From positions 4,412,501 through 4,476,500 of the forward strand of contig NZ_CP076134.1 in assembly GCF_018736085.1 (NCBI RefSeq): a stretch of 64,000 nucleotides of DNA. Direction: 5' to 3'. Below, piece by piece: positions 15,950-27,122 of this stretch (positions are counted from its first letter, which is position 1; the number at the start of each line of letters is the position of its first letter). The position numbers and the translations under genes are program-made. The notes beneath the pieces are model-generated. The model had not been told where the DNA came from. It was given only the letters and a program-made list of their open reading frames with translations, and did no database searches. The stretch comes from Bradyrhizobium sediminis (lineage in GTDB: Bacteria > Pseudomonadota > Alphaproteobacteria > Rhizobiales > Xanthobacteraceae).

Positions 15950-17160
15950 AGCTTGTCGGGCTCCTGCAGCAGCCTGCCGATCTCGGCCAAAAACAGCGCG
16001 CCGGCGTGTCCGTCGCTGACCCGGTGATCGGCAGACAGCGTGATGCTGACCACCGAACGCGGTCCGATGGCGCCGTCGACAACCCAGGGCCGCGTCACCA
16101 CCCTGCCGAACCCGGCAATCGCCACCTGCGGCGGATAGATGATGCCGTAAAGTGTTTCGACACCGCGTTCCCCCAGAGACGTCACCGTAATCGTCGGATC
16201 GGAAATCTCCGAACTGCGAATCCGGCCGGACCGGGTACGCTGAACGAGGTCGCGCATGCGCGCCATCAGCTCGTCGAGCGGGATATGGTCGGCGTCATGC
16301 AGCGCCGGCGCCGCCAGCCCGCCGCCGCGAATGGCGATGGCAACGCCGACATGCACCGCGCGCGACGGCTCGAATTTGCCGTCGCGGTAAAAGCCGTTGA
16401 AGGCGGGAAAGCGGCGCGCGGCCAGCGCCACCGATCTGATCATCAGCGCGCCGATCAGCAGGCGGCCGTCGGGCGGCCGCGCAGCATTGATACTGGCCAG
16501 CCATTGCTCGCTGGCGGTGACGTCGACCTGATGCTCGAGATAATAATGCGGGATTTCCCGCTTCGATCGCGCCATGGCGGCGGCGATGGCCGTTCGCATG
16601 GCGTCGAGATCGAGCCCGGGTGCGCGCTTCTTTTCCGCTCGAGCGACGGGTGCGCCGAGACGGCGCTCGACGTCGGCATAGACGATCGCCCCCGCCGGAC
16701 CGCTTCCGGTCACCGTCGCGAGATCGATCGCGTGCGCCTCGGCGAGCCGCCGCGCGGCGGGTGACACCCGCGCGCGCGCCGCAGCGGCTGGTGCGGCAAG
16801 CGGTGGCAGTGGCGCCGGCGGCGGTGATGGCGCAACCGGCGCCGGCATCGAAGGCGGAGCGGCGACCGGGACGGCCGGAGCCGACGGCGGCGGAGCGGCG
16901 GCTGCCGTGCCGGCCATTGCCTCGAGTTCGGTTTGAATTCGCGCCAACGGCGTCCCGACCGGCACTTCGGTGTTGAGACCGACCAGAATCTGCTCGATCC
17001 TGCCGGTCTCGAAGATTTCGATCTCGATCGCGCCTTTCTGGGTTTCGACCACGGCAACGATATCGCCGCGTTTGACCCGATCGCCCGGCTTGACCAGCCA
17101 CTCCACCAGCTTGCCCGCTTCCATGTCGGCGCCGAGGGAGGGCATGCGGAACTCGGCCAC
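15946..17160 (-). CDS. Dihydrolipoyl acyltransferase (E2) of a 2-oxoacid dehydrogenase complex
   Basis: A 404-residue E2. Residues 1-75 form a lipoyl domain; the lipoylated lysine is K42 in ETQKGAIEIE. A long Ala/Pro hinge (about 80-125) precedes a peripheral-subunit-binding domain (about 127-162, RVSPAARRLAEAHAIDLATV). The C-terminal acyltransferase domain holds the catalytic DHRVSDG, H379 and D383. The start is GTG, 3 bp after the E1 beta stop. With only one lipoyl domain it resembles acetoin or branched-chain complexes as much as pyruvate dehydrogenase; substrate uncertain. Confidence 0.88.
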   Translation of the reverse strand: MAEFRMPSLGADMEAGKLVEWLVKPGDRVKRGDIVAVVETQKGAIEIEIFETGRIEQILVGLNTEVPVGTPLARIQTELEAMAGTAAAAPPPSAPAVPVAAPPSMPAPVAPSPPPAPLPPLAAPAAAARARVSPAARRLAEAHAIDLATVTGSGPAGAIVYADVERRLGAPVARAEKKRAPGLDLDAMRTAIAAAMARSKREIPHYYLEHQVDVTASEQWLASINAARPPDGRLLIGALMIRSVALAARRFPAFNGFYRDGKFEPSRAVHVGVAIAIRGGGLAAPALHDADHIPLDELMARMRDLVQRTRSGRIRSSEISDPTITVTSLGERGVETLYGIIYPPQVAIAGFGRVVTRPWVVDGAIGPRSVVSITLSADHRVSDGHAGALFLAEIGRLLQEPDKL

Positions 17161-17163
17161 GGC

Positions 17164-18171
17164 CTATACTCGCCCAAGCGCGGCTTTGGCGGCCGCGACG
17201 ATGCCGGGCACCTGCGGGATCGCTGCGTTCTCGAGGTGCCGGGCGTAGGGTATCGGCACCTCCGCGCTGCACACGCGGCCGATGGGGGCGTCCAGTTCCC
17301 AGAATGCCTGCTCGACGATACGCATGCCGATTTCCGCCGACAGGCTGCCGCTGCGCCAGCCTTCGTCGATGATGACGGCCCGGCGCGTCCTGGCGACCGA
17401 GGTCATGATGGTTGCGTCGTCGAGCGGCCTCAGGCTGCGCAGATCGATCACTTCGGCATCGATGTTCTCGCCGGCCAGCACCGCCGCGGCTTCGAGCGTC
17501 TTCCACAGCGAGCCGCCATAGGTGATGAGCGAGATGTCGCGCCCGGGGCGGCGAACAGCGGCCCTGGCGATATCAACCGGACCCGCGTCCGCCGTCAGCC
17601 TGCCGGCCATGCCGTAGAGCATGACGTTTTCGAAGATCAGCACCGGATCGGGATCCTGCAAGGCAGTCCACAACATGCCGCGCGCATCTTCCACGGTCGC
17701 CGGCGCCAGCACCTTGATGCCGGGAATATGCGCATACCAGCCTTCGAGGCTGTGCGAATGCTGGGCCGCCAGCTGGCGGCCGGCGCCGGTCGCCATGCGA
17801 ATGACGAGCGGCACGCCGAACTGGTTTCCCGACATGTGCCGCACCGTGGCCGCGGTATTGAGGATCTGATCAAGCGCAAGCAGGCTGAAATTCACCGTCA
17901 TCAGCTCGACGATCGGCCGCATGCCGGCCATCGCCGCACCGATGCCGGCACCGGTAAACCCGGATTCCGACAGCGGCGTATCGCGGATCCGTTCCGCGCC
18001 GAATTCCGCCAACAGTCCCTTGCTCACCCCGTAGCAGCCGCCGTAACGGCCGACATCCTCGCCCATCAGGAATACGCGGTCATCCCGGTGCAATGCATCG
18101 CGGATCGCTTCGCGCATCGCATCGCGGTAGGTGATTTCAGTCGTTGCGGGCTGTGTCATTTGCGGCGGCAT
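17164..18171 (-). CDS. 2-oxoacid dehydrogenase E1 component, beta subunit
   Basis: A 335-residue transketolase-like E1 beta (Transket_pyr domain about 10-185, C-terminal domain about 200-325). Landmarks are [26 protein letters not shown], the glutamate of [18 protein letters not shown] that activates thiamine diphosphate, and [18 protein letters not shown]. It forms an alpha2beta2 E1 with the product of the adjacent gene and decarboxylates a 2-oxoacid. The E1 alpha stop is 6 bp upstream of its ATG. Confidence 0.9.
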   Translation of the reverse strand: MPPQMTQPATTEITYRDAMREAIRDALHRDDRVFLMGEDVGRYGGCYGVSKGLLAEFGAERIRDTPLSESGFTGAGIGAAMAGMRPIVELMTVNFSLLALDQILNTAATVRHMSGNQFGVPLVIRMATGAGRQLAAQHSHSLEGWYAHIPGIKVLAPATVEDARGMLWTALQDPDPVLIFENVMLYGMAGRLTADAGPVDIARAAVRRPGRDISLITYGGSLWKTLEAAAVLAGENIDAEVIDLRSLRPLDDATIMTSVARTRRAVIIDEGWRSGSLSAEIGMRIVEQAFWELDAPIGRVCSAEVPIPYARHLENAAIPQVPGIVAAAKAALGRV

Positions 18172-18177
18172 GACATC

Positions 18178-19166
18178 TCACCCTTCGGCTTCTGCATAGG
18201 TGAAGCGGGTGAGCTGCTCGACCGGCTCCCATGTTCCTGCCTCGCCGAATGCGACCGCCTCGGCAATCTCGGCCGCCACCTCGGCCTCGATGCGCGCCAG
18301 ATCTTCGGGATGAACCATATGATTGGCTTCCAGCCATCCCTGAAAGCGCACGATCGGCTCCTTGTGCCGCCAGGCCTCGACCTCGGCCTTGTCGCGATAA
18401 AGCTGCGCGTCGAACATCGAATGCGCGCGCAGCCGATAGGTCCGGCATTCAAGGAAATAGGGCTTGCGGCTCTCGCGCACCGCATGCACCGCCCGGCGAG
18501 CGGCAGCCTCGACGGCGATCACGTCCATGCCGTCGACCGCCTCGGAAGCGATCCGGTAGCATCCCGCCTTACGCTGGATTTCAGTTTCGGATTCCGAGAG
18601 AGCGAGCGCGGTTCCCATGGCGTAAAGGTTGTTTTCGCACACGAACAGCACCGGCAGCTCCCATAGCGCGGCGAGATTCAGGCTTTCGTGAAACTCGCCT
18701 TCGGCCACCGCGCCCTCCCCGAAGAAGCAGGCGGTGACGATATCGTCACCGCGCATGCGGTCGGCGAGCGCCAATCCGATCGACATCGGCAGGCCGCCGC
18801 CCACGATGGCGTTGCCGCCGTAGAAGTTGGTGGCGCGATCGAACAGGTGCATGGAGCCGCCGCGTCCGCGGCTGCAGCCTTCCTGCTTGCCGTACATCTC
18901 CGCCAGCACCGTCGTCATCGGCACGCCGCGCACCAATGCGTGCCCATGCTCGCGGTAGGTCGCCACGACCCTGTCGCGTTTCTCCAGCACCGGGATGGCG
19001 CCGACGGCAACCGCTTCCTCGCCGTCGTAGAGGTGCAGGAACCCCCTGATCTTTTCCCGGGTGTAGAGTTCGGCGCACTTGTCCTCGAAGCGACGAATAC
19101 GGATCATCTCTTTCAATAGACCCAACATGTGCTCGCGCGACAGATGCGGCTTGTCGGTTGGTGCGG

Positions 19167-19170
<4 letters not shown>
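18178..19170 (-). CDS. 2-oxoacid dehydrogenase E1 component, alpha subunit
   Basis: A 330-residue thiamine diphosphate-binding E1 alpha. The cofactor motif runs from G151 ([20 protein letters not shown]) to N181 (VCENN), with GEG in place of the usual [14 protein letters not shown] and the phosphorylation-loop-like [10 protein letters not shown] are typical of pyruvate/acetoin E1 alpha. Its ATG overlaps the stop of the upstream acyl-CoA synthetase gene by 4 bp, so translation is coupled. Pyruvate or acetoin is the likely substrate class; the sequence alone does not decide. Confidence 0.9.
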
Positions 19171-20924
<1,754 letters not shown>

Positions 20925-20952
20925 GGCAGGCTTTCAAGTAATTGGAATTAAA

Positions 20953-20993
20953 AGGCTACATGGCGAGAATCGAGCAACCTTGACGTGGGTCAA
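20953..20993 (-). promoter_or_regulatory. FixK/FNR-type box and promoter of the acsA-E1-E2-ACP operon
   Basis: TTGACGTGGGTCAA at 20980-20993 fits TTGA-N6-TCAA. On the minus strand a -10-like TAGCCT (TAnnnT) lies at 20958-20953, so the box centre is near -40.5 of the predicted start, the class II activating position. The box could also serve the divergent gene at 21078 (centre 91 nt from its ATG). Confidence 0.6.
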
Positions 20994-21077
20994 GCCCGCA
21001 ATGGTCCCCGCGCAAATCGATGCCTGGCAGAACCGGCGAATCACTTATGTTCGGGGACCCACCTCGGGAGACTCCAC

Positions 21078-21371
21078 ATGGTTGCAGACAGTAACAGTCA
21101 GATCGCCTGGCATCGGGCCCAGATCAGGAAACAGCGCGAGGCCCTGAAACATCTGGAAACCGCCCGGTTTACCGTCGGCGAGATCGCTCGCTCGAAGGCC
21201 GCCGACCGGACCCAGGAGACGGTGGCCGAGCTGAAGCGCAAGATCAGGGAATCCGAGGCAATCGTCGCGGCCCATGAGCGGCAGACCCGCCGCCCGATGA
21301 CGACGGACCATCAGACGCTGGCCAGTGCGCAATGGAGCAACTGGAACGCCCGCGGGTCGTCGAACAGCTGA
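21078..21371 (+). CDS. Small coiled-coil hypothetical protein
   Basis: A 97-residue charged, helical protein: MVADSNSQIAWHRAQIRKQREALKHLETARFTVGEIA..., then a second helix (TQETVAELKRKIRESEAIVAAHE) and a Ser/Asn-rich tail. The pattern suggests a helical hairpin. The ATG at 21078 has CGGGAG upstream; the longer frame from 20985 runs through the promoter region. It is divergent from acsA and shares the gap containing the FixK-type box. Function unknown. Confidence 0.7.
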   Translation: MVADSNSQIAWHRAQIRKQREALKHLETARFTVGEIARSKAADRTQETVAELKRKIRESEAIVAAHERQTRRPMTTDHQTLASAQWSNWNARGSSNS

Positions 21372-21557
21372 GCGCCGGGGCACGCGGCGTAGCAGCGTGT
21401 GCGCCATTGCCGTCGGGCGCTTGCTGCGATGCGCGCATGATCGGCAGCCTCAATGACCTGCCCAATTGCCCGGCCCGGTGAACAAGCCGCTTGGCACGAG
21501 CGAACAGTTTTCGTAGTTTTGAAACCATTTGGAAAGATCGCCAGGGATTTGAAAACC

Positions 21558-22091
21558 ATGCGCGTTCATCTGGTTTTGGCCTGTGCCTTCGGCATTCTCT
21601 CGACCGGCCCCTTATCCGCCAGCAGCGCGCCGCAGGCCGCTCTGAACAAGACCGTCACCCTCCACTGGGCAATTGCCGGCAGCGGCAAGAGCGCCGACGG
21701 CGCGCCGGTGAATTTCAACAATACCGTGGCGCTGACGATCTACGTCAGTAGCGCCGGCCGCGTGTTTCTGAAGAAGCGGGTCACATCGATAAGAGGCCGG
21801 GCATCACGGGAGACCAGCAAGGCCCCGGGAGAATCCGGCGCCTATCCGGGGAGTGTACGTTTCGAAGGCAGCAAGATGGTTGGAGTGCAAACCTGGGCCA
21901 GCGGCGCCGTCCAGTTTACGGCCACGTTCGACCCTGGCTTCTCCAGTTGCTCGCTTTCTGTGATCGACGCGAAGGGTGCGGGCGGCAAGATCATGCGGAA
22001 GGGGCCGGACGGGCAGATGAAAGTGATCGACTCGGTCAGCACCAGCTCGCCGACATGTTCGGTCCAAACCGGCAACGCATTCGCTCACTGA
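21558..22091 (+). CDS. Secreted protein of unknown function, paralogue 1
   Basis: A 177-residue secreted protein: signal peptide 1-22 (cleavage near LSASS), then a domain with LNKTVTLHW, LTIYVSSAGRVFLKKR, SVRFEGSKMVGVQTWASGA, and FDPGFSSCS, ending in CSVQTGNAF. The next gene encodes the same architecture, so this is a tandem duplicate. Two cysteines (FSSCS and TCSV) are at the same places in both and may form a disulphide. The mature part looks beta-rich. I recognise no named family. The ATG at 21558 starts the signal peptide; the frame to 21453 does not. Confidence 0.75.
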   Translation: MRVHLVLACAFGILSTGPLSASSAPQAALNKTVTLHWAIAGSGKSADGAPVNFNNTVALTIYVSSAGRVFLKKRVTSIRGRASRETSKAPGESGAYPGSVRFEGSKMVGVQTWASGAVQFTATFDPGFSSCSLSVIDAKGAGGKIMRKGPDGQMKVIDSVSTSSPTCSVQTGNAFAH

Positions 22092-22229
22092 CGGCCGCTA
22101 CCGCCTGGAATCGTAGATCTGGCCTGCTTCGTTCCGCTGCAATGCGGGAGACCCAAGCTCTTGTTATTTTCTGGAAGCCGGGCATCAATTACGTATTGCC
22201 TTGATCGAAGCTTTGAGGGGGACGCCCCC

Positions 22230-22793
22230 GTGAATGTATTTATTTTGAGACGGATCGCGCCGAGCGCCTGTGCCATTGCCATTGCCATTGCCGCGCTCAT
22301 TGGAGTTCAAACCGGTCCGGCTGCCGCCGATGCGCCGCGTCAGCTCTATAATAGAACCATTCAAGCCAGCTGGTCGGTCTCGGTTGCCCGGACCGGTCCG
22401 GACGGGCAGAAAAGCAATTCGGGATCTGTCGTGTATCATACAATCTACGTCAGTTCCTCCGGACGTCTGTTCGAGCGCGGTTCGCGGGCGACAAAAAAGG
22501 GCAAGAAACAAACCGACAACGCGCCGGGTAGTACGATTAACGCGGGTGGCGAGGCGACAGGCCTGCGTTTTGAAGGTAACCGGCTTGTAGGCAGCACTGC
22601 CTTCGCGCAGGGCGCAAGGCGCTTCATCGTATCCTTTGATCCGGGCTTTTCGAGTTGCTCGGTCGCGGTGACGTTCGGCCGTGAGGGCGGAGGTTTGAAG
22701 CGGCGGGGAGTCGACGGTGTGCTGTATACGATCGATTCGATGACGGCCTCCGGCGAGAGCTGCTCGATACGTGAAGGCAATCCATTTGGCTAG
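22230..22793 (+). CDS. Secreted protein of unknown function, paralogue 2
   Basis: A 187-residue secreted protein with a GTG start after TTTGAGGGGGACG: signal peptide about 1-33 (long hydrophobic core AIAIAIAALIGV, cleavage after AAADA). It repeats the landmarks of paralogue 1 in order: YNRTIQASW, HTIYVSSSGRLFERG, LRFEGNRLVGSTAFAQGA, FDPGFSSCSVAV, DGVLYTIDSM, SCSIREGNPFG. Compared with paralogue 1 it carries a Lys-rich insert (KKGKKQTDN). The gap between the two genes is 138 bp, so they may be co-transcribed. Function unknown. Confidence 0.75.
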   Translation: MNVFILRRIAPSACAIAIAIAALIGVQTGPAAADAPRQLYNRTIQASWSVSVARTGPDGQKSNSGSVVYHTIYVSSSGRLFERGSRATKKGKKQTDNAPGSTINAGGEATGLRFEGNRLVGSTAFAQGARRFIVSFDPGFSSCSVAVTFGREGGGLKRRGVDGVLYTIDSMTASGESCSIREGNPFG

Positions 22794-22959
22794 GGCGGGG
22801 ATCGCTTCCGTTTGACAGCTCTCTGGGGCCGGCCCGCCGGATCATTCAGTCCAAACCGGCCGACGCAGCTGGCGACCTGAGGTCCGGCAACGGCCCGATG
22901 CCCCGGTTGCGAGCGTCAGGTCGCTTTGCTAAAATGCAACATTGCTCAAGAGGCACACC

Positions 22960-24738
22960 GTGCGGTCGACGTTCCTTTTGTTTGTTGGGCTCCTGTCGCT
23001 TGTTTCCTGCTCCTCGGCGTGGGCGGAGAAACGCGTTGCGCTCGTTGTCGGCATCTCGAAATATCAATCGGTGCCTCGCCTGATCAATCCAGCGCGGGAT
23101 GCCGAAGCGATGTCGGCGCTGTTCAAGAAGGCGGGCTTCGACGTCGTCGAGAGCGGCCGCGATCTCGGCATTTCCGACCTGCGCAGGTCCATTCGCCAAT
23201 TCTCCGACACTTCGCGCGATGTCGATATTTCCGTGGTCTATTACGCCGGTCACGGCATCGAGGTTGACGGCACCAACTACCTGGTGCCCGCCGACGCCAG
23301 GCTGGCGAGCGATTTCGACGTCGAAGACGAAACCATCTCGCTTGACCGCGTCCTGAAGGCGCTTGATGGCGCCAAACGCCTGAAGCTGATCATTCTCGAC
23401 GCCTGTCGCGATAACCCGTTCACCAAGACCATGAAACGGACCGTGAGCACCCGCTCCATCGGGCGCGGACTTGCCAAGATCGAACCCTCAATGTCCGACA
23501 CCCTGGTTGCCTACGCCGCCAAGGCGGGCGCGGTGGCGAACGACGGAGACGGACAGAACAGCCCGTTCGCTTCGGCGCTGGTCAAATACATCGCCGAACC
23601 CGGGCTCGATCTTCGGCTGGCGTTTGGCCGCGTCCGCGACGACGTCTTGAAGAGCACCGGGTATCGCCAGGAGCCCTTCGTTTACGGTTCATTGGGCGGC
23701 GAGACGGTCGCCCTGGTGCCGCAGGCATCGAAGCCGGCCGATCCCGAAGCCAGTGCCCGGACCGATTATGAACTGGCAGCCCAGATCGGCACCCGCGAGG
23801 CCTGGGATTCATTTCTGGCCGCCCATCGCAGCGGATTGTATGCCGACCTCGCGCGTGCCCAGACCAGCAAGCTGATCGCAGCGGAACAGATGCGCGCCAA
23901 AGCCGACGACGCGCGCCGCGAGGCCGAAGGGCAGGCGGCGAAAAAAGCCGCGGAATTCCGCAGCCAGCTGGAGGAGCAAACCGCGCGTCAAACTTCCGAG
24001 GCAAAGCAGAAGATTTCGGAACAGGCCAAGAAGGAGCTGGAAGAAGCGCGGCGCCAGGTTGCGGAACAGGCAAAGAAGCAATTGGAGGACGCCAAACACC
24101 AGGTCGAGATCGCCCGGCAGGAGGCGGAAACCGCGCGGCGTCAGGTCGAGGAAGCCAAGCGTCAGGCCGTTGCGGATGCGCAGAAGCAGGTCGAGCAGGC
24201 CAAACGCGAGGCGGCACTGGAGCGCGACAAGATCGCCGCGCTGTCACCGCCCGCAAGCGCGCCCGGAAATGCCGCCTTGCCGGCCGTTCCGCAAATGGAT
24301 CAGGCCGATATCGCGCGGCTGCTGCAGGCCCATCTCAAGCGTGTCGGATGCAATCCGGGCAACGTCGATGGAAACTGGGACGCTGCTTCGAAAGGCGCGC
24401 TCGAGTCGTTCAACAAGAATGCGCAGACCAAGCTGAACGTCCAGCTGGCCAGTCTGGATGCGCTCGATTCCGTCCGCGGCAAGACCGAGCGCGTATGTCC
24501 GCTGGTTTGCAAGAAAGGCCAGCGGGCCGATGGTGACCGCTGCATTCAGACCGGCTGCGAGAGCGGCTATTTTCTGAACTCGAGTGGCGCGTGCGAGAAG
24601 AAGCCCGAGCCGGCGGCCAAGCCGCAGACGGCGACGCGCCGCGAGCCGGTCGCCCGCGAGCCTGCGCCGCGACGGGCCGGCTCGGTGGGAGGTGGCGGCA
24701 AGTGCTTCACGTTTGGCGGCAAGACCTACTGCGAATGA
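22960..24738 (+). CDS. Secreted caspase-like (peptidase C14/metacaspase-type) protein
   Basis: A 592-residue exported protein. Signal peptide about 1-22; then a p20-like caspase domain (about 24-245) with the catalytic histidine in YYAGHGIE (H98) and cysteine in LDACRDNPF (C149). Residues about 290-430 are a long Ala/Glu/Lys/Gln coiled coil; then a peptidoglycan-binding-like repeat (QADIARLLQAHLKRVGCNPGNVDGNWD), a Cys-rich stretch (CPLVCKKGQ...GCESGY) and the tail KCFTFGGKTYCE. The dyad is intact, so Arg/Lys-specific proteolysis is possible. The GTG at 22960 is preferred: AAGAGG lies 6 nt upstream and the protein begins with the signal peptide; the TTG at 22942 has no ribosome binding site. 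Confidence 0.85.
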   Translation: MRSTFLLFVGLLSLVSCSSAWAEKRVALVVGISKYQSVPRLINPARDAEAMSALFKKAGFDVVESGRDLGISDLRRSIRQFSDTSRDVDISVVYYAGHGIEVDGTNYLVPADARLASDFDVEDETISLDRVLKALDGAKRLKLIILDACRDNPFTKTMKRTVSTRSIGRGLAKIEPSMSDTLVAYAAKAGAVANDGDGQNSPFASALVKYIAEPGLDLRLAFGRVRDDVLKSTGYRQEPFVYGSLGGETVALVPQASKPADPEASARTDYELAAQIGTREAWDSFLAAHRSGLYADLARAQTSKLIAAEQMRAKADDARREAEGQAAKKAAEFRSQLEEQTARQTSEAKQKISEQAKKELEEARRQVAEQAKKQLEDAKHQVEIARQEAETARRQVEEAKRQAVADAQKQVEQAKREAALERDKIAALSPPASAPGNAALPAVPQMDQADIARLLQAHLKRVGCNPGNVDGNWDAASKGALESFNKNAQTKLNVQLASLDALDSVRGKTERVCPLVCKKGQRADGDRCIQTGCESGYFLNSSGACEKKPEPAAKPQTATRREPVAREPAPRRAGSVGGGGKCFTFGGKTYCE

Positions 24739-25173
24739 ACCAGCCGGCTGTTGCGAACAGTCCGGTTCGCCATGGGTTTTCAGGATAGGCGGCGGCTCAT
24801 CTGACTGCGAAGACGTTGTCGGCTCTCACGGAACATGATTGTCCCGACACGTCGGTCGAGATGATATTGTACATGCGGCCATCCATCGCGCGGTGGCGGA
24901 TTTTGGAGCCGCCTTCCTTGCCGAAGCGAACCTGAGCCCCACAACCCGTTCCCCCATAGTGAGACAGGCTGGATTATCGAGTATGAGCAGCGTCAAAAAC
25001 GTGCAAGAAGCAGATCCATTGACGGGAGCCGTCGGCTTCTTTCATCAACCCAATTGTCATCGCCGGACGACACTTTGCGAAGCAAAGAATACATTTTGAT
25101 CGGCTTCAACGGACTCGCTGGTTGGCGAATTCAGTGCCGGTCCGTCAATTCCCGAACAAGCTGGAGGCAGGCA
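24739..25173 (+). other. 435-bp intergenic region
   Basis: No convincing gene. An 86-codon frame at 24839-25099 has no recognisable content and no ribosome binding site. Near the right end lies the FixK-type box at 25096-25109, so the last 80 bp are the promoter of the small secreted gene at 25174. Confidence 0.5.
25096..25109 (+). promoter_or_regulatory. FixK/FNR-type box
   Basis: TTGATCGGCTTCAA fits TTGA-N6-TCAA perfectly. Its centre (25102.5) is 71-72 nt before the ATG at 25174, the same distance as for the boxes at 1941 and 7675. The -10 region (TTCAGT near 25130) is weak. Confidence 0.5.
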
Positions 25174-25536
25174 ATGAAATTCAACCCGAAGATTTGTATC
25201 TGCTTGATCGCGCTCACAGGGGTTACAAGCAGCCTGCCCTCGCCCGTTCATGCGCAAACCGCCGGGGCATGCCTCTACGAGAGCAAGAGCTATTCCGAAG
25301 GCGCCTCGATCTGCTTGCGGTCCTCTCTGATGTTGAGTTGCCGCACAGAGGGGGCGCGAATGATCTGGACCATTGTTACGGACCAGGACATCAATCGCTT
25401 GTGTTCGGCACCGGCCGTTTCAAGATTTCATCGAAGTGTGGTCAGAACCGCTTCAAGGAGAGCGTCGCCTCCTGCGCGGCCAGCCGACGCCGCCGCGAAA
25501 TGCTTCCAGTTCAACGGTCGAACCTATTGTGAATAA
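25174..25536 (+). CDS. Small secreted Cys-rich protein with the KCFxFxGxTYCE tail
   Basis: A 120-residue secreted protein: signal peptide 1-28 (cleavage after VHAQ), then GACLYESKSYSEGASIC, which resembles the DUF1496-type small domain, then an Arg/Ala/Pro linker and the C-terminal AAKCFQFNGRTYCE. That tail repeats the end of the caspase-like protein encoded just upstream. The start has CTGGAGGCAGGCA; the longer frame from 25054 crosses the promoter. A FixK-type box lies about 72 nt upstream. Function unknown; an envelope role is likely. Confidence 0.75.
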   Translation: MKFNPKICICLIALTGVTSSLPSPVHAQTAGACLYESKSYSEGASICLRSSLMLSCRTEGARMIWTIVTDQDINRLCSAPAVSRFHRSVVRTASRRASPPARPADAAAKCFQFNGRTYCE

Positions 25537-25625
25537 TGCGCGCGACTGCTGCGGGCGCGACGATGTCTGCTTCTGACCCAACCAAGAAGGCACCTTCTGT
25601 GACTCTGCATCCAATCGGGCACCGC

Positions 25626-27020
25626 ATGCGAAAATTTTCGACGGCACGATTTCTCCCCGGCGCCGCCGTGCTGGCGCTGCTGTGCGGAGCGCAGCAGGCA
25701 TCGGCCCAGCCGGCACCAACGACAGCCCGGCCGGCCGCGGCGCCCGCCAAACCCGCCGCTGCCAGACCCGCTTCGCCTGCCGCCGCACCAGCCCAGACCG
25801 CAGCCCCACGCGGCGGCGCGGCCTGCCACAACGGCATGAGTTTCGACCGCTTCCTTGCCGATCTCAAACAACAGGCGGTCGCGGCCGGCGTGTCGCAGCG
25901 GGCGCTGGCGGAAGCCTCCCCCGGTCTCGTCTACGATCAGGGCATCGTCAACCGCGACCGCGGCCAGCGCGTGTTTGGGCAGGTGTTCACCGAATTCGCC
26001 GCGCGCATGGCCGCCGTCTACCGGATGCAGCAGGGCCAGGCCAAAATCAAAACCCATGCCGCCGCCTTTGCGCGCGCCGAGAAGGAATATGGCGTGCCGC
26101 CGGCGGTGATCGCCGCGTTCTGGGGACTGGAAAGCGATTTCGGCGCCAATATGGGCAATCTGCCGACGCTACGCTCGCTGGTGTCGCTGGCCTACGACTG
26201 CCGCCGCTCGCAGATGTTCCAGGACGAGACCATCGCTGCATTGAAGATCATCGACCGCGGCGATCTTTCGCCCGCCGAGATGGTGGGATCATGGGCCGGC
26301 GAACTCGGCCAGACGCAATTTCTGCCGACGCATTATTTCAATTACGCGGTCGACTACGACGGCGACGGCCATCGCAATCTCTTGCGCAGCCCGGCCGACG
26401 TGATCGGCTCGACCGCGAACTACATCGCCAACGGGTTGAAATGGCGGCGCGGCGAACCCTGGCTGCAGGAAGTGCGGGTGCCGCAAAATTTACCTTCAGG
26501 TTTTTCCTGGGATCAGGCCGATCTCACGATCAAGCATCCGCGCTCGAAATGGGCGCAGTACGGCGTCACCTATCCCGACGGCAAGGCGCTGCCGAATGAC
26601 AATCTGCCGGCGTCGCTGCTGTTGCCGATGGGCCGGAGCGGGCCGGCGTTTCTGGCCTATCCGAATTTCGCCGCCTACACCGAGTGGAACAACTCGCTGA
26701 TCTATTCGACCACCGCGGGCTATCTCGCCACCCGCATCGCAGGCGCCGCGCCGATGCAGCGTCCCTCGGCGCCGGTGGCACAACTGCCGTTCAACGAGCT
26801 GCGCGAGCTGCAGCAGCTATTGGTGCGCGCCGGCTACAATGTCGGCAAGGTCGACGGCATCATGGGCCAGCAGAGCCGCAGCGCGGTGAAGGCGATGCAG
26901 ATCAAATACGGCCTGCCCGCCGATTCCTGGCCGACCGCCGAACTCCTGGCGCGGATGCGCGGCCAGCCCGCCGCCCCGCGCGCGCAACCGGCTTTGCCCG
27001 GACCGTCAGCGGTTCGCTAA
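25626..27020 (+). CDS. Lytic murein transglycosylase B with peptidoglycan-binding domain
   Basis: A 464-residue periplasmic enzyme cleaving peptidoglycan with 1,6-anhydro products. Signal peptide about 1-27 (LPGAAVLALLCGAQQASAQ), an Ala/Pro linker, an SLT_2/MltB domain (about 70-370) with the catalytic glutamate E169 in FWGLESDFGAN and GELGQTQFLPTHYF, and a C-terminal PG_binding_1 repeat (LRELQQLLVRAGYNVGKVDGIMG). Several starts are possible: ATG 25626 begins the signal peptide, GTG 25599 has a better ribosome binding site (AAGAAGG), ATG 25536 overlaps the preceding stop. The neighbouring genes form an envelope cluster. Confidence 0.88.
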   Translation: MRKFSTARFLPGAAVLALLCGAQQASAQPAPTTARPAAAPAKPAAARPASPAAAPAQTAAPRGGAACHNGMSFDRFLADLKQQAVAAGVSQRALAEASPGLVYDQGIVNRDRGQRVFGQVFTEFAARMAAVYRMQQGQAKIKTHAAAFARAEKEYGVPPAVIAAFWGLESDFGANMGNLPTLRSLVSLAYDCRRSQMFQDETIAALKIIDRGDLSPAEMVGSWAGELGQTQFLPTHYFNYAVDYDGDGHRNLLRSPADVIGSTANYIANGLKWRRGEPWLQEVRVPQNLPSGFSWDQADLTIKHPRSKWAQYGVTYPDGKALPNDNLPASLLLPMGRSGPAFLAYPNFAAYTEWNNSLIYSTTAGYLATRIAGAAPMQRPSAPVAQLPFNELRELQQLLVRAGYNVGKVDGIMGQQSRSAVKAMQIKYGLPADSWPTAELLARMRGQPAAPRAQPALPGPSAVR

Positions 27021-27122
27021 GGTGTGATCGCTTCAAGAGTTGCATTTCGCCTGCCGAGGCCCCACCTCGAGCAGCGCAACCCTGCATCTCGACCAAATTC
27101 CACAGCAAGAAAAGAGACCCAT

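Noticed and set aside
24839..25099. 86-codon frame between the caspase-like gene and the small secreted gene
   Set aside because: No ribosome binding site, no domain, and its end overlaps the FixK-type promoter region.
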